Source: Emydura subglobosa
Taxonomy: Eukaryota; Chordata; Testudines; Chelidae
Direction of reading: 5' to 3'
Length of the DNA stretch: 64,000 nucleotides
Assembly (NCBI GenBank): GCA_007922225.1
Contig: ML679956.1
Location: 13,303,049 to 13,367,048 of the forward strand
Part shown: positions 11,910 to 23,200 of the stretch, one piece after another
Numbering within the stretch: the stretch's first letter is position 1
How the letters are laid out: every line of letters begins with the position of its first letter
Made by a program: the position numbers and the translations under genes
The notes under the pieces: model-generated
Told to the model about the DNA's origin: nothing
What the model saw: the letters and a program-made list of their open reading frames with translations, nothing else
The model's database searches: none

Positions 11910-13016
11910 TGTCATGCTGTCTGAATGAGGGGGGCGCCTGAGGTGTATTCAGGAGCTCTGGTTGCTCCCTTCTACACCAGTCTCGCGTTGGGGGTGTCAC
12001 ACTGGTTAGATTGGGGGGGCATTTGTCATTGGTTAACATCAGTGTCAAAATTATAATAATTCATGTTAGAGAGGTTATAATGTGCTAAGTCAGATGACAA
12101 TACTTATGTTCATGTGCTATATCTGTAATGGAAGCTATGGACATATTTAATGTATCTGTATTTCAAACTATGCTGTATAAGACACACCCCAGACAGAGAG
12201 GCGGCAGGACAATAGCCCGCTTAACGGCCCATCAAAACCTTTACAGAAGCAAAGGGCCCAGGAAGAAACTAAAGGCATACCTGAAGAGTTACCAGGATTG
12301 GCCCATGTGACTCTGGACTCCATTTTTGCTCCTGTAAGTTTCCACAGACCGCATGGCCAGAGACAGAGGGTATATAAGATCAAACCACAGAAACCATTTT
12401 GCCTTTGTTCCTGTTCAGTTACTGACATATACCTGCCTCTGGATCAATTCACTTGCAACTGAACCAAAGGACTAAGACCCATCCAGGTGTTGGATGTATA
12501 CCAGAGGAACTGTACAAGCCTGCAACTCCACAATTCTCCTAGAGACCTGATGTATATGGACTTTCAATCATTTGTATGTATCTGATTTGCTTTGACCCTT
12601 TAACATTTCTCTCATGGTTTATTTCTCTCTTTTTACAATAAACCTTTTGTTTTAGTTACTAAAGGATTGGCTGGCAGCATGGTTTTTTAGGTAAGATCCA
12701 AACTTATATTGAACTGGTACTGTGGCTGGCCCCTTGGGATCAGAGGGAACCTTTTAAGTAAAGAGCACAGAGTTTAAACAACTGGTCTTTTTACTGGACC
12801 TAGTGCTGATTTGGGAGCCAGGAGCTGAAATGCAGTAAAGGGGGCTGTGTGTATTTGTGTGCTGGCTTCTGTGGGAATTCAGAAGTGCAGTTTGTGGCTG
12901 GTTGGGAAGTCTGGCTTCAGTGCCACCCACCAGTGCTGGGAGAATCTGCTCTCCGTTTGCAGCCTGCCCTGACCTTGGCATTTTCAGGTGGCTACCCTGG
13001 GCATGGACGGGTCACA
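11910..13016 (+). mobile_element. Solo LTR of an endogenous retrovirus/LTR retrotransposon
   Basis: Starts TGTCATGCTG and ends GGGTCACA, flanked by identical 5-bp sites AGCGG (11905-11909 and 13017-13021), so this is a clean insertion of 1107 bp. It has a TATA-like TATATAAG at 12371-12378 and a polyadenylation signal AATAAA at 12637-12642, consistent with U3-R-U5 on the plus strand. No viral coding sequence or second LTR is present, so internal recombination has removed the provirus. Part of the same LTR 3' end recurs at 24822-24915. Confidence 0.82.
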
Positions 13017-13021
13017 AGCGG

Positions 13022-13135
13022 GTCATGGAACACACACACAGGGACAACACATCTCAAAGAACTCCAGTTACTGTAAAGACAAGTAACTTCCTTTACTTCT
13101 TTTGAGTGCTTGTTCCTGTGTGTACTCCACACCAG
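13022..13135. repeat. DIRS internal complementary region
   Basis: 13022-13072 (CACACACAGGGACAACACAT ... AAGAACTCCAGTTAC) is the complement of the outer left repeat at about 11675-11725. 13098-13128 (TTTTGAGTGCTTGTTCCTGT...) is the complement of the outer right repeat at 18550-18592. The two halves lie next to each other, as in a joined-ends copy. In DIRS-1 models this region templates circle formation. Confidence 0.82.
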
Positions 13136-13234
13136 GTGATTCTCAAGCAGCAATGGCAGTGGTTGTCTGGAATCCTGTCTAAGACAGAATGAACAACTAC
13201 CCTACTAAAAGAGAGGTCTGATGAAGATGCCTAC

Positions 13235-13400
13235 ATCAAAGCATAGCGTCTCATAAAGACATGTATTGAATTCCAGGTGCCAATTTTACAGATGTCACTT
13301 ATGACAACACTTTTCAGAGAAGTCATTGCAGTCATTTGAGCCTTTGTTAAATGAGTCGGAATATTGATTGGAGAAGCTAATTTAGCTAGTTCATAGTACA
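13235..13400 (-). pseudogene. DIRS tyrosine recombinase remnant
   Basis: Minus-strand 13296-13235 translates to DICKIGTWNSIHVFMRRYAL, the C-terminal box of DIRS recombinases with the nucleophilic Tyr still present. Just upstream, the box expected to hold His-x-x-Arg reads AQMTAMTSLKSVVIS, so both residues are lost. The enzyme would join the circular DNA copy into the genome; this copy is dead. Confidence 0.8.
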
Positions 13401-15284
13401 ATGTAATAGAATTGTCAAAGTGGATTTTGGATTGTGTATGGATATTTGAACTTCTTTAATTCTTTCAGCAAACAAAATGAATAATTTTGGGGACCTACAG
13501 AATGGTTTCATTCTCTGGAAGTAGGTTAGTGCCCATGTAAAGTATGTAACATGACCTCATCAAAATGAATGGAGGATTGGATAAAATACCAGTAAATGTT
13601 TAAACCAATTCAGGTGGAACTTGGACACTATTTTGCGTGCTGCCTAAGGGAAACTTTGTGCCAATAACAGACTGGGGTTGGGGGAGAAGGAGAGTCAGCT
13701 ATGAGAGACCCTGACTCTCCCACTCTTCTCACAGATGTTATTGCTACAAAAAAGGTTTTCATAGACAGATGTAGAAAAAAAGCCCCACAAAGCCAAGGGT
13801 TCATGCAGACCTGTCAAAACTAAGTTAAGGTCCAATATTACGGTAGATTCTACTACAGGTGGAAATACTCTCATTAAACATATCAGGAACCTATATATGG
13901 AAAGCTGGAAAAATACTGGAAAGCTATCCATGGGGGGGTGGAAGGCACTAATAGCTGTCAGATGTATCCTCAGAGAGCTGAGTGACAGACTTGAGGTCTT
14001 CTGCTAAAAGATGCAGTCTACAATGTCAGGTATCTGGAACACTGGAGGTGCCAGTTTACATTAATCACAACAGATGACAAATCTGTTTCACTTTGCACAA
14101 TACATTTTTCTTGTAGAATCTTTTCCACTGCTGCTTAGGACAGTTTGCATCTCTGAAGAACATGATTTTTCTAGCTCTAACATCTATCCAAAAACCAAGC
14201 AGTTAAGTAGAGGGAGGACGGATCAGGATGTTGGGTCATTCCCTCACTCTGAGTCACAATATTCAGCATGAGGAGCAATTGGATCAGAGGATGAATGGAC
14301 AAGTGAAAAAGTTGTGCAGAAGAGAATTGCCTCAGCCATGAAGAAATTTATAGAATGATCTTTGCCTTGTCTTGTCTGATTTTCCTTAACACCCTCAGAA
14401 GCAACAGAATTGGAGGATAGGCATACATGAGCGGCTTACAGTATTAGGAATGCATCTGCCAGAAAGCCAACATCTCTTGTTCTTATCTATTCTAAACATG
14501 CCTCTTCTAGCTGGCCCTGCTGGTGAAAAATGAATCAAATCATTAACTTGTGAATTTCCCATTCGCATTCTGTGGAGAAGTGCATGTTGAGATTGTCCGC
14601 TAATGTTTTCTGGAGACCAAGTAAATGGAGACCATGGATGGAATGACGCAATGTTGTCTGCACCAATTCCATAACTTTACTGCCTCTGCACAATACAAGG
14701 AATGATCTCACTCCAACCTGCTAGTTTATGTAAAAAACTTCAGTTGTGTTCTCGACATAATCTGAACGGACTGAAATGAATGCATGCATTGTACATTGTT
14801 CTGAGCTCCAGGACACAGATATGTAACAAAGACTCTTCCCTGAGCTAAATGATCACCCAGACGAACTCCCCAACCCAGTAAGGATGTGGCTATAACTATT
14901 GTTCCTACTGGAAGAGGGAGAGCAGTCTTTCCACCAGTCAAGGATGCAGAGAACATTCTGTACTTACTTACACAAATATGACCAGATGCTGTCTTTAATC
15001 AAGCTTGCATGCAATGGAGATGTAGTTTGGCATGCTGCATCACAAAAGTGCAAGAGGCCATGTGACCCAGCACACCCATTCAAGATCTTACTAATGTTCA
15101 ATGGTTTAGTCAGCTTAAAGCAATCAGACAAGACATAGTTTGGAACCTGTCTTGAGGTAAGTATACTTTGGTTGTCCTAGAATCCAGTTTTGCTCCAATG
15201 AAACTCTGTATACTGCATTAGTATTAAAAACAGACTTTTCTTAATTTACTCAATAATTGAAAGTATGGAAGAGTTGAATCACGC

Positions 15285-15975
15285 TCATGGAATTTTTAAC
15301 ATCTTGATAGGAGAATTCCTTTGACTAGCCAGTGGTCCAGATATAGACAGACCACTATGCCCTGTTGTAATAGGTAAAATTGCTACCATTGCTAATAAAG
15401 TCATGAATACCCTCGGTGCCACTGACCGAACAAAAGGGAGAATTCTGTTTTGATAGTGATTTGGACTGATCACTAACCACAGGAATCTCTTACGTGCAGG
15501 ATAAATGTCAATGTGAAAATAAGTATACTTGAGATCAAAACAACAAACCAATCTCCCTGATATAACAATGGTATAATGAAGGCCAAAGTAACCATCCTGT
15601 ATCTCAAATAGCAAATGAAGGTACTGAGCATTCTGAGATTCAGGATCAGTCTCCCACCACCTTTTTTCTTGGCTATGAGGAAATATACTGAAGATAAAAA
15701 GCTTTCCCTCTATACTGAGGAGGAAGAGGTTCTATTGCACCCAACTGAAAGAAAGAATACATGTCCTGGACGAAAAGCCTCTCATGAGAGGGACCCTTGG
15801 AAAGGAACAGGAAAGGTGGGTTGGGGTGGGTATAGTGTGTAACTGAATCACATAGCCAGTTGTAATAATTTCTAATATCCACTTGTCTGATGTAATAGAA
15901 TTCCATGCTCTCTGAAACTGGGAAAGATAATTTACAAAGGAAATCAGGGACAAACAGGGGAGTTCGAGATCTCAA
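15285..15975 (-). pseudogene. DIRS reverse transcriptase remnant
   Basis: Two minus-strand frames carry the domain. In 15975-15673: SESMEFYYIRQVDIRNYYN, then FVQDMYSFFQLGAIEPLPPQ and GKAFYLQYISS. In 15614-15285: YTYFHIDIYPARKRFLWLV and HYQNRILPFVRSVAPRVFM. The D-x-D/A-Y-F-H-I pattern and the LPFGLSSAPRVF-type box are characteristic of DIRS polymerases. The first catalytic Asp position reads Lys-Tyr-Thr in FDLKYTYFHI (D retained two residues earlier), and a frameshift separates the two parts. Confidence 0.82.
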
Positions 15976-16199
15976 AGGATGGTCATTCTGTACCTCTTGT
16001 CAATCCCATCAAAAGGGATGCTTGCTGGTGGCTGCTGACTGTGATGAGAAAGTAGAAGCATCAGATGTTCTTCTCTTTTGCATCCTTTGACATTTCCTAG
16101 GATGCTGTGCAGGCAGCTGATTGTAAAAGGAGGGTGGGTTTAACCTCTGTCTTGGGTAAGGCTGAGGCTCACTTTCTGGTTTTTTTTTGTTTTTTTTTC

Positions 16200-18060
16200 T
16201 TTGCAGGGGGTAAATACCTAGAGAACATCAAGTAGCCTAGAGGTCTTTAAAAGTGTGGAGGGACTCCTTCATTCTCTCATTGAAGAGATTAGGGCCCTCA
16301 TATGGAAAGTCCTCCACTTTGGCCTGCACTTTTCTTGGAATGTCCAAGGACTGGAGCCAGGACAAAACTTATTATAGCGGAAGTTGCCACAGAACATGAA
16401 GTTGTATCTGCAGGGTGTAATGATGCATGTGATGAGGATCTTGCCATTAACTGTCTTTCAGTTGTTAGTGATTGAAATTTTTTCCTATGCTCCCCATCAA
16501 CTTGTCACTAAAATCAATGAATTTATTATAATTGAGATAATCGTTTGCCAGCAGAACTTGGTAATTAGACATAGGGAACTGCAAACTTGCAGAAGAATAG
16601 TTTTTCCATCCCAATAGGTCTAAACGTTTTGAGTTCTTAGAGTGGCACTGTTTATTCCTCTCATTAACTGCAGCTACCACAAGGGAGTCTGGTAAAAGGT
16701 GTGAGTACAAGTATTTGGACTTCAAAAAAGACTGAAAAGAAATATGTTCCTGCTAAAGAGGCCAAGCAACAGCTGCAGGAGTCTGACACACAGTTTTTGT
16801 TCAAAAGAGCCTCCTTAATGGGAACAGCAATCCTCCTGGCATGGTGTTGTGAAGGATAGTCAATTTATGAATCTCTTGGACCTCTTCTAAGGGGATCTGA
16901 AGTGAAGCTGCTACATTTTCATTAGCTTTTGAAATTTTTTCAAGTCATCAGGTCATGAAGCTGAAGCCGATGTCATTGCCTCACCAGAAGAGGAGAGGGG
17001 ACTAGGAGAACTGAACTTTCACCCCAGAGTTGATCTTGCTCTTCTGAGGGCTCTTCCTATTGTTAGATGTCCTCAGAAGACTTGGTTGATTTCTTCCTGT
17101 CTCTCTCCTTCATTGTCTGGAAGGGTACCTGGGAAGGATGTCTTGTATAGGAACCTCAGTGATTCCAGTATGGCCACTGAGAGACACTGTATGGGTGCAG
17201 AGAGGATTCCCAGGGCATATGGGAAGTCTGATAGTCCCTATGTCTAGACGATGGGACAACCGAGATCCTTTACCCGAGTTTAAAGATGTGGAATGAGCTC
17301 TAGCAGAGTACGTGGGTGAGTCATTTCAACTATGCTGAGAGTCAGGTGATGGATATGATACATCAGACTCAAGTGAAGGAGCAGCAGTGATAGTAGTATG
17401 AAGCTGATCCTGTCTTACAGTCAGTACCAGAAAGGAAAACCGTACTGAGAGAGGCACTGATTCCAATACCAGAGGCTAATTTAAGCCTCTAGATAATAAG
17501 GGGTATTTGGGTTCATTAGAAACCCTCAAATCAGTGTAACAAATCAGTACTGAAGGTTGGAGAGCATTATAAACATGGGGCACACTTGATACCATCAATG
17601 TAGTGCTCAGCACCAACCTGCCCAACACCGCAGAAAAATTCAGTGCCAATGATGAGGAAGCAATCAGTGCACACTGGGAGAGTGCCAAGAGGAGCTCCAT
17701 ACCAAGAGACTCAGTGCCAGCCACAATCACACAGAGCCCTTTGACACTGAACCAGTTCCGTGCCCCTTCAATGCAACATCTGTAGCCATACGAGGATGTG
17801 GAGTCTTACTGGACCTGAAGAGGAAAGGCAATTTTGACTGCTTTTTTAAGAGGATTCCTTCTTCTCCTTGGGAGGATGCTTAACCACTTTCCCATGGCTC
17901 TTCCTACCAGATTCTTTTGAGGAAGGCTTAATTGCGTGCAACCTGGAGCTAACCAATTCAGAGCTCAAAGAGTCACTCTTTGGTTCTTCTGACTGTTGTA
18001 CAAGAGTCAGAGGAAACAGTAGCTAAAGCAGCCCTTACAAAACAATCCAGAGAGAAAATT
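16200..18060 (-). pseudogene. DIRS ORF1 (gag-like) region, heavily decayed
   Basis: Placed by position between the right terminal repeat and RT. The longest surviving minus-strand frame is 17730-17476 (repetitive LALSQCALIASSSLALNF). No nucleic-acid-binding motif can be read. Assignment is by element order, not by domain. Confidence 0.5.
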
Positions 18061-18410
18061 TTTAGTCTCCCTAGAATTACTTATTCTCCTGGAGAACAAC
18101 CCATACACACTCACTTTGAAGGGATATACAATTCTCCTAAACATTAGAGGCAACAAGTGTGAGCTCCATTAAGGGGGAAAACTCAATATACAATATTTAT
18201 AATTGGGGAACTTATGCATAATCATCTCTCAACCCAATAAACAAGATGATAGAAGGAAAATAAATTCCCTTTGAGTATCGTAACTATAAACAATGGATAA
18301 CTACACTAACAAAACAAATTACTAATTATTAATCTAAACTGTACTATATACAAGAATTAGAAGCTAAAGTAAAGCTGCTGACACTGAAGCACTCCAGCTG
18401 AGGCCCAGGA

Positions 18411-18592
18411 TGAAAAGAAGGAACTGAAGTGGCAGTTGGTCCCATACCACCTTTTCTACCTGGGGTTTGGGGCATAGGGATAGTCAGGGCACATGCACGG
18501 ACCTAACAGATACTGCTAAACAAAAAACCGCTGATCCAGGCACATGCACATCTAGAGTAGAATATACAAAGGACAAGTGCTCAGAAAAAAAT
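18411..18592 (-). repeat. DIRS right inverted terminal repeat
   Basis: Reverse complement reads TGAGCACTTGTCCTTTGTAT, CTAGATGTGCATGTGC, GACTATCC and CCACTTCAGTTCCTTC, matching the left repeat block by block. Divergence between the two repeats is high, so the insertion is old. Confidence 0.85.
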
Positions 18593-18757
18593 AAAAATGT
18601 TTTCTTCCTTTGCTGCAAATCAAACATATTGTTAAACTTGTTTATCAACAAGTCACTAAGAATTTAACTTTGTAAATAAGAGTCTTGATGCTATGGTAAT
18701 AGACTACACGTCAACCAATACAATTTCAAAAATCTGAGAAGAAACTATTGTATTCAC

Positions 18758-18909
18758 CTCCATTTTTCTTTTTGTCCACAATTCTTTGAGTGAGCCATTC
18801 TTTGGTTTCCTCTTTGGTGTCTTTTGCAAGCTCGATAACTACCAGAGGCCTGAAATGAGGCTCAAACGTGTCGAATGCAGACCAGCTTTCTTTCATCCTT
18901 TGACAATTG
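18758..18909 (-). CDS. ANO10: ANO10 exon 2 (first coding exon; anoctamin-10 N-terminus)
   Basis: Anoctamin-10 (TMEM16K) is an endoplasmic-reticulum membrane protein of the TMEM16 family, a calcium-regulated phospholipid scramblase. The exon runs from an AG acceptor (intron ends TGCATTTAG) to a donor GTGAAT. The ATG is at 18896-18894 with 13 bases of 5' UTR in the exon, giving 46 codons plus one base (phase 1). The peptide begins [20 protein letters not shown] and contains [18 protein letters not shown], recognisable from vertebrate ANO10 N-termini. It joins in frame to the exon at 10217-10020: the split codon G/GT gives the Gly before AQLLVKPL. This is part of the cytosolic N-terminal domain; no membrane segment is expected here. 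Identity rests on remembered family similarity plus perfect exon phasing, not on a search. Confidence 0.92.
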
Positions 18910-19564
18910 CTAAATGCAAACAACAAACATGCCAATGTTACAAATACTATTCAGGATGCAATCTGCAGAACAGAAACTTTATTACAATAAGTTATGGTAT
19001 GTTTGTAGTGGGCATGTAAACAGAGGCATACTGTGGGTAGCATGCTCAGTGCCTGTTGGAGGAAGTGCTATACAGCATTTGAATAAACTCCATTGGTTGT
19101 CACTCAACGCGATGTTGCCTGGTTTTGGTGGAAGCTGTATCGACTGTTGCCAGCACTGGTGGCAAAACAATTAAATATATAAATAAATGGAAGAGAAAAT
19201 AAGGGAGGACACTGAGGCCATTTCCCTTTTCCCAACAGAGTAAAATCAGATACAATTGTTACTAAATGGGAGAGATGTTGAAACCTCCTTTGGCCTATTT
19301 ATCAGAGAATGAAAATGTTAATAAAAAGAATATTAATTCATTCACTCTGTAATACAATATATTTTGCCCTTACCCAGTTGAGAAATATTTTTTTCTACAG
19401 ACAGGTGAATAAAATCATTTGATTTTTAATTATCTCGATAATGGTAGGTAAACAAACTATAAGCCTGAGGTGATAAGTGTTTATAAAGAAGGCTTGCTAA
19501 ATTTCATGAACACTAATTAAAACTTCACATAATCTCTCTTAGGTAAGTGGGTAAATAGTATTCC

Positions 19565-19640
19565 TATTTTACAGAGGGGTAAAATAAGGGACAGTGGTTA
19601 AGGGACTTGTTCAATATCACATAGCAAGTCAATGGCACAT
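19565..19640 (-). repeat. MIR SINE fragment, antisense
   Basis: TTTTACAGAGGGGTAAAATA, GGACAGTGGTTAAGGGACTT and ATCACATAGCAAGTC follow the MIR core in reverse orientation. Confidence 0.65.
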
Positions 19641-20452
19641 GCATGAACCTAAGGCCAGGTTGTAACAAATTAAGCATGTGCAGCTTTAAATGAGTAGTCA
19701 CACTGACCTGAACTGAAGCTTTATGTTGACCTTATTCCTTAAACACTTATATTTATCCTTGCAGCAGTTTTTCTATACGCTTCACAGAGCAACTTAGAAG
19801 TCACTGTCAAAAGAAAACCTGGTCATCTGGTGATCTGTCTGCTCAGTGCATGAGAACATCAGACTGGATATAACCTCACTGGTCGAAATTTTGTTTTGCT
19901 ACTGACTTCAACGGAGCCTGAATTTCATCCATTGTCTCGGACTAGAAGTATTGTTTCTCTCTTTTATTCAAACTTAACAAGATATCAATCCTATGCAGGT
20001 ATTCTGCACTGAGCAGGAACATCACCTGATGCCCATCTTTCACATGATAGCTTCGCTGGGTTTCTCCATGAAGCATACAGGACAGGGTATTTCCAGTATA
20101 GGTAAGGCTACAAATTATAGGGATTCACTCAACATACAACTCAATTCAAACAAGATTTTTTTCTCTGTCTTATAAAAATATTAAAACTGAAATCACATTT
20201 AAAAGTTTAATTTATCATTTACATTATGCTATTTACTTTTGACTTGAACAATGAACTTAGCCTGGTCAGTTTAAGTTGTGTTTGCAGTCAGTTTCACTTG
20301 CTAGTTCTCATGCATAGCACAATCCTGTTGCATTTGGTATTCATAATGCTGAAATAAAATGTGTACATTTTAAGTTATTATGAATGATACTAGATTCACA
20401 AAAAATGTAAATCTACATTTTAGAGGTAAATCTGTACAAATGGCATGATCTA

Positions 20453-20690
20453 TAAGAACAGAATAGGATTGGAAGTCAGGAGTTTTAATCTTGGTTCTGT
20501 GACTAACTCACAGTGCTGTTTTAGACAAATTGCTTCAATTCTCTGCTTCAGTTTTCCTATTTTTTTAAAATGGGGGTAATACTTGTCTATCCCCAATGGA
20601 TTTTGTGAAAAATTAGTCAATATTTGTAAAAAGTCTTTCAATATGAATAGCATGGGATAAATGCCAGGCATTATTAGCTGACGATACTTC
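20453..20690 (+). repeat. MIR SINE copy, sense
   Basis: Follows the MIR order: GTTCTGTGACTAACTCACAG, AATTCTCTGCTTCAGTTTTC, AAAATGGGGGTAATACTTGT, then the 3' part with AAGTCTTTCAATATG. Confidence 0.7.
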
Positions 20691-22169
20691 TTCTGAAATA
20701 TAGTTCTGCTCTGAAAGTGTCCTGCATAAAAATGGCAGCTTTTATTCAAAAGGATCTGTCACAGAAAAGATTTCTTATTCCTGTTAGCACTAGAGAGCTG
20801 AGTAAGAGGTGAAGATTCTATTCCATCTTGTGCTTTAACAGAATCATTTAGTAAATTCCACTCATTCACACCTGTTTGAGGTTGCACAAGTGTCAGCAAT
20901 GATGATATCTGAAGGCAACAGAGTTACATAGATGTAACTGAATACAACTTGGCCTGCAGAACCTTTACTATTTGTTACGATGCACTACACATGGGGGCAA
21001 AAACCACCATATTTTATCAAAAAACCAGGGACACACAAATATGGAACTCCATTATGCCATTTTATAGTCATCTTGCCAAGCAGAATTGCAGTCTACCTAG
21101 GTGTGTATACAGCAATTGACACTGTACTCTCCATACAAACAAACATCCTTCCTATATCGACTACTTGATGGTCCCAGGGATATGTCTAAAAGGTAGCATG
21201 GAGTGCAGTTGACACGCCACGGAAAGGCATACCACTTCCACTTTGACATGTCACACATGGCAGTACTCCAAGGGTAGCAGAAGTAGAAATGTACTATCGT
21301 ATTTAGCTATTAGTATACATAAATTAAGTGTTTCATGACACATTGGAATGAAAGAAAATATAGAGTTTCATTATTTTATTCATTATTGTAATACATTTTA
21401 TTGAATAAATTATAATACAAAGGTTTTCAGACCAAAAGATTATTCTTCAGGTACTACTTATTTGTTCTCCAGTAAAAGGACAGTGTACACATTATGAATA
21501 AAAACATGAAATACCATCAGTATGGCTCAGCATTCAAAAAAGGAAAGATAGCTTTTGCTCCAAGGAGAAACAATGATCTAAATATTAATACTGTATTGTA
21601 ATTCAGATGACTGCACAGATAAAAGGTAGCTGTGAAAGGCATCAAAGTATCTCTTTTACACTTTAACATACCTATGAGTGATTCAGACATGGAGGAAAAA
21701 AGTATTAAAACCACCTTGGTGTTGATTATCACAAAATATAGCTAAGCCTAAAATCAGCCTAATTCATTTGCTCCCGTTCAAATTCCAATTAGCAAAACCA
21801 TTTCTGATGTGAAACACTACTGGACCTGCTTCGAAAGGAAGACATTTGATAGTTATGAAATGTAGTTAGCAACTTCACTTGCAATCTGCAAAACGCAATC
21901 CAGCCAGCCCCGCCCCAACCCCAACTCAGAGGGGTAGAGAAGGCAATCCCCGGATGCTGTATTACTGTACTTTTTGAACCTTGACTGTTGCTTTATTGTT
22001 TTGTGCTTAAACATTTCCTAATAAAACGTTTTAATCTGTTAAGCAATCAGCAGCAGAGCTGCAGGAGCGACCTAGAAGTTGCAGGGTCCTAGATGAGAAT
22101 AAACGCACCCTCACAGAAACCCACCCGCTAGGGGTCTCCTCCTGCCCCCAACGTCCCCAGTACTCCTGC

Positions 22170-23200
22170 ACCCCGTTACCTCCCCCCGCGCAGTGCCTCA
22201 TCCCGCTCACCCCATCCCCCCCGCAGTGCCTCAGTTCCCCCAGTACCCACAGCCTCTCTTAGCTGTCAACGGGCCCCGCCGGGACACTCAGGGGGGATGG
22301 GCAAGGGAGGCTCCTCCTCTCCTGGCGGCGGGCCGGGGACTAGCGGAGAGACGGGGTCTCACACACTCGCACTCACCCGCTACCTCTTTACTCCACGTCC
22401 GCAGGGAAGGAAAGGGAAGGAAGCAGAGCGGGGATTGAGTGAAAGGGGGGAGGGGGCGGTTAGATCCGCCGGGTCAGAGAGCGCGCGCCTGTGCTGTGGG
22501 ATGGGCCTGCTCGCGCCAAGAGGGCGGGCCCAACAGGGACGCGAGGAAAAGCGCTCTGCGGAGAGCGGCGGCCACAGGTGGGGCAGCAGCGCGCGCCAGG
22601 AGGCGGGGCTAGGAAGGGGAGGAGCGAGCGGCGGTTATGCGCGCACCCGGAGGCGAGGACGGGAGAGGGCTGCGCGAGCCCAAGGGCGGGGCCGTAACGT
22701 CTGAGAAAATCCAGTAGTATTCACAGTGGTGACTCGCTCCTCCCGTCCCGGCCCCGCCCCTTTAGCCGTTGGCGCGCGCGAGGGGCGGGGGCGGCGACGG
22801 CGGACGGTTGGCCCGGAATGGCCCCGGGCCTGCAGCTTATGCAGCTTCCTCTGGCCCGTTTCCAAGCACAGCTCCCCTCGTCACAACAACAGGACTCGGG
22901 TCCAGTCCTGCCCTTTCCCCTCCTGTCACACCGTGGCTCGGTCTGGCCTGGCAGCGGCGCGTACGGCACGGGCAGCGATGCAGCTGCTGCTAAAACGGGC
23001 AGTGCAGACGAGGGGGAGGCTCTGCGTGGGGGCGTAGAGAGCCGTGTGTGGGGCACATGCTCCTAGGCTGCTGCCTGTCTGCGCGCTCCCGTCAGCACTG
23101 GCTGTCTGTGCCTCGCTCTCTAGTCTAGTCTATGCTGACTGTACCCGTGCTGGGGGGGCGGGTACACGGGCTCCCGCCAGCGGGCCGTAGCTCATCACCT
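22170..23200. promoter_or_regulatory. CpG island, probable ANO10 promoter
   Basis: About 1 kb of very GC- and CpG-rich DNA in an otherwise AT-rich neighbourhood. It contains many GC boxes (GGGGCGGGG and CCGCCC types near 22447, 22608, 22685, 22757 and 22785) and CGCG clusters. No TATA box stands out. It lies 3.3 kb upstream of the first ANO10 coding exon in the right orientation. CpG islands of this kind often start transcripts in both directions, but I found no recognisable coding exon going right. Several open frames cross it in all phases; these are composition artefacts. Confidence 0.8.
22377..22720 (-). other. ANO10: Predicted ANO10 non-coding exon 1 / 5' UTR
   Basis: ANO10 exon 2 starts with only 13 bases of UTR after a splice acceptor, so an upstream non-coding exon is required. 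In the CpG island upstream, the minus strand offers a strong donor (GCGG|GTGAGTGCG) with the intron starting at 22376. I place the exon above that; its 5' end is a guess, set near the centre of the island. Other weaker donors exist (for example near 22386 and 22210). Confidence 0.35.

Larger units (their letters stand above)
11664..18592 (-). mobile_element. DIRS-like tyrosine-recombinase retrotransposon, nearly complete, degenerate
   Basis: Read on the minus strand, the order is: terminal repeat (18592-18411), ORF1 region (about 18000-16200), reverse transcriptase (15975-15285), tyrosine recombinase remains (13400-13235), internal complementary region (13135-13022), then the other terminal repeat (11904-11664). 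The two terminal repeats are inverted relative to each other and match over roughly 190 bp. The internal complementary region carries joined copies of both outer ends, the hallmark of the DIRS clade, which replicates through a circular intermediate and leaves no target duplication. All frames are broken. A solo LTR (11910-13016) has inserted between the left repeat and the internal complementary region. Confidence 0.88.
18910..22376. other. ANO10 intron 1
   Basis: AT-rich, no exon seen. It contains MIR fragments (19565-19640, 20453-20690) and otherwise unassigned DNA. The right end abuts the predicted non-coding exon. Confidence 0.5.

Noticed and set aside
22193..23066. Many overlapping open frames on both strands in the CpG island
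   Set aside because: GC-rich DNA has few stops; the frames overlap in all phases, have no domains, and the region reads as a promoter island.
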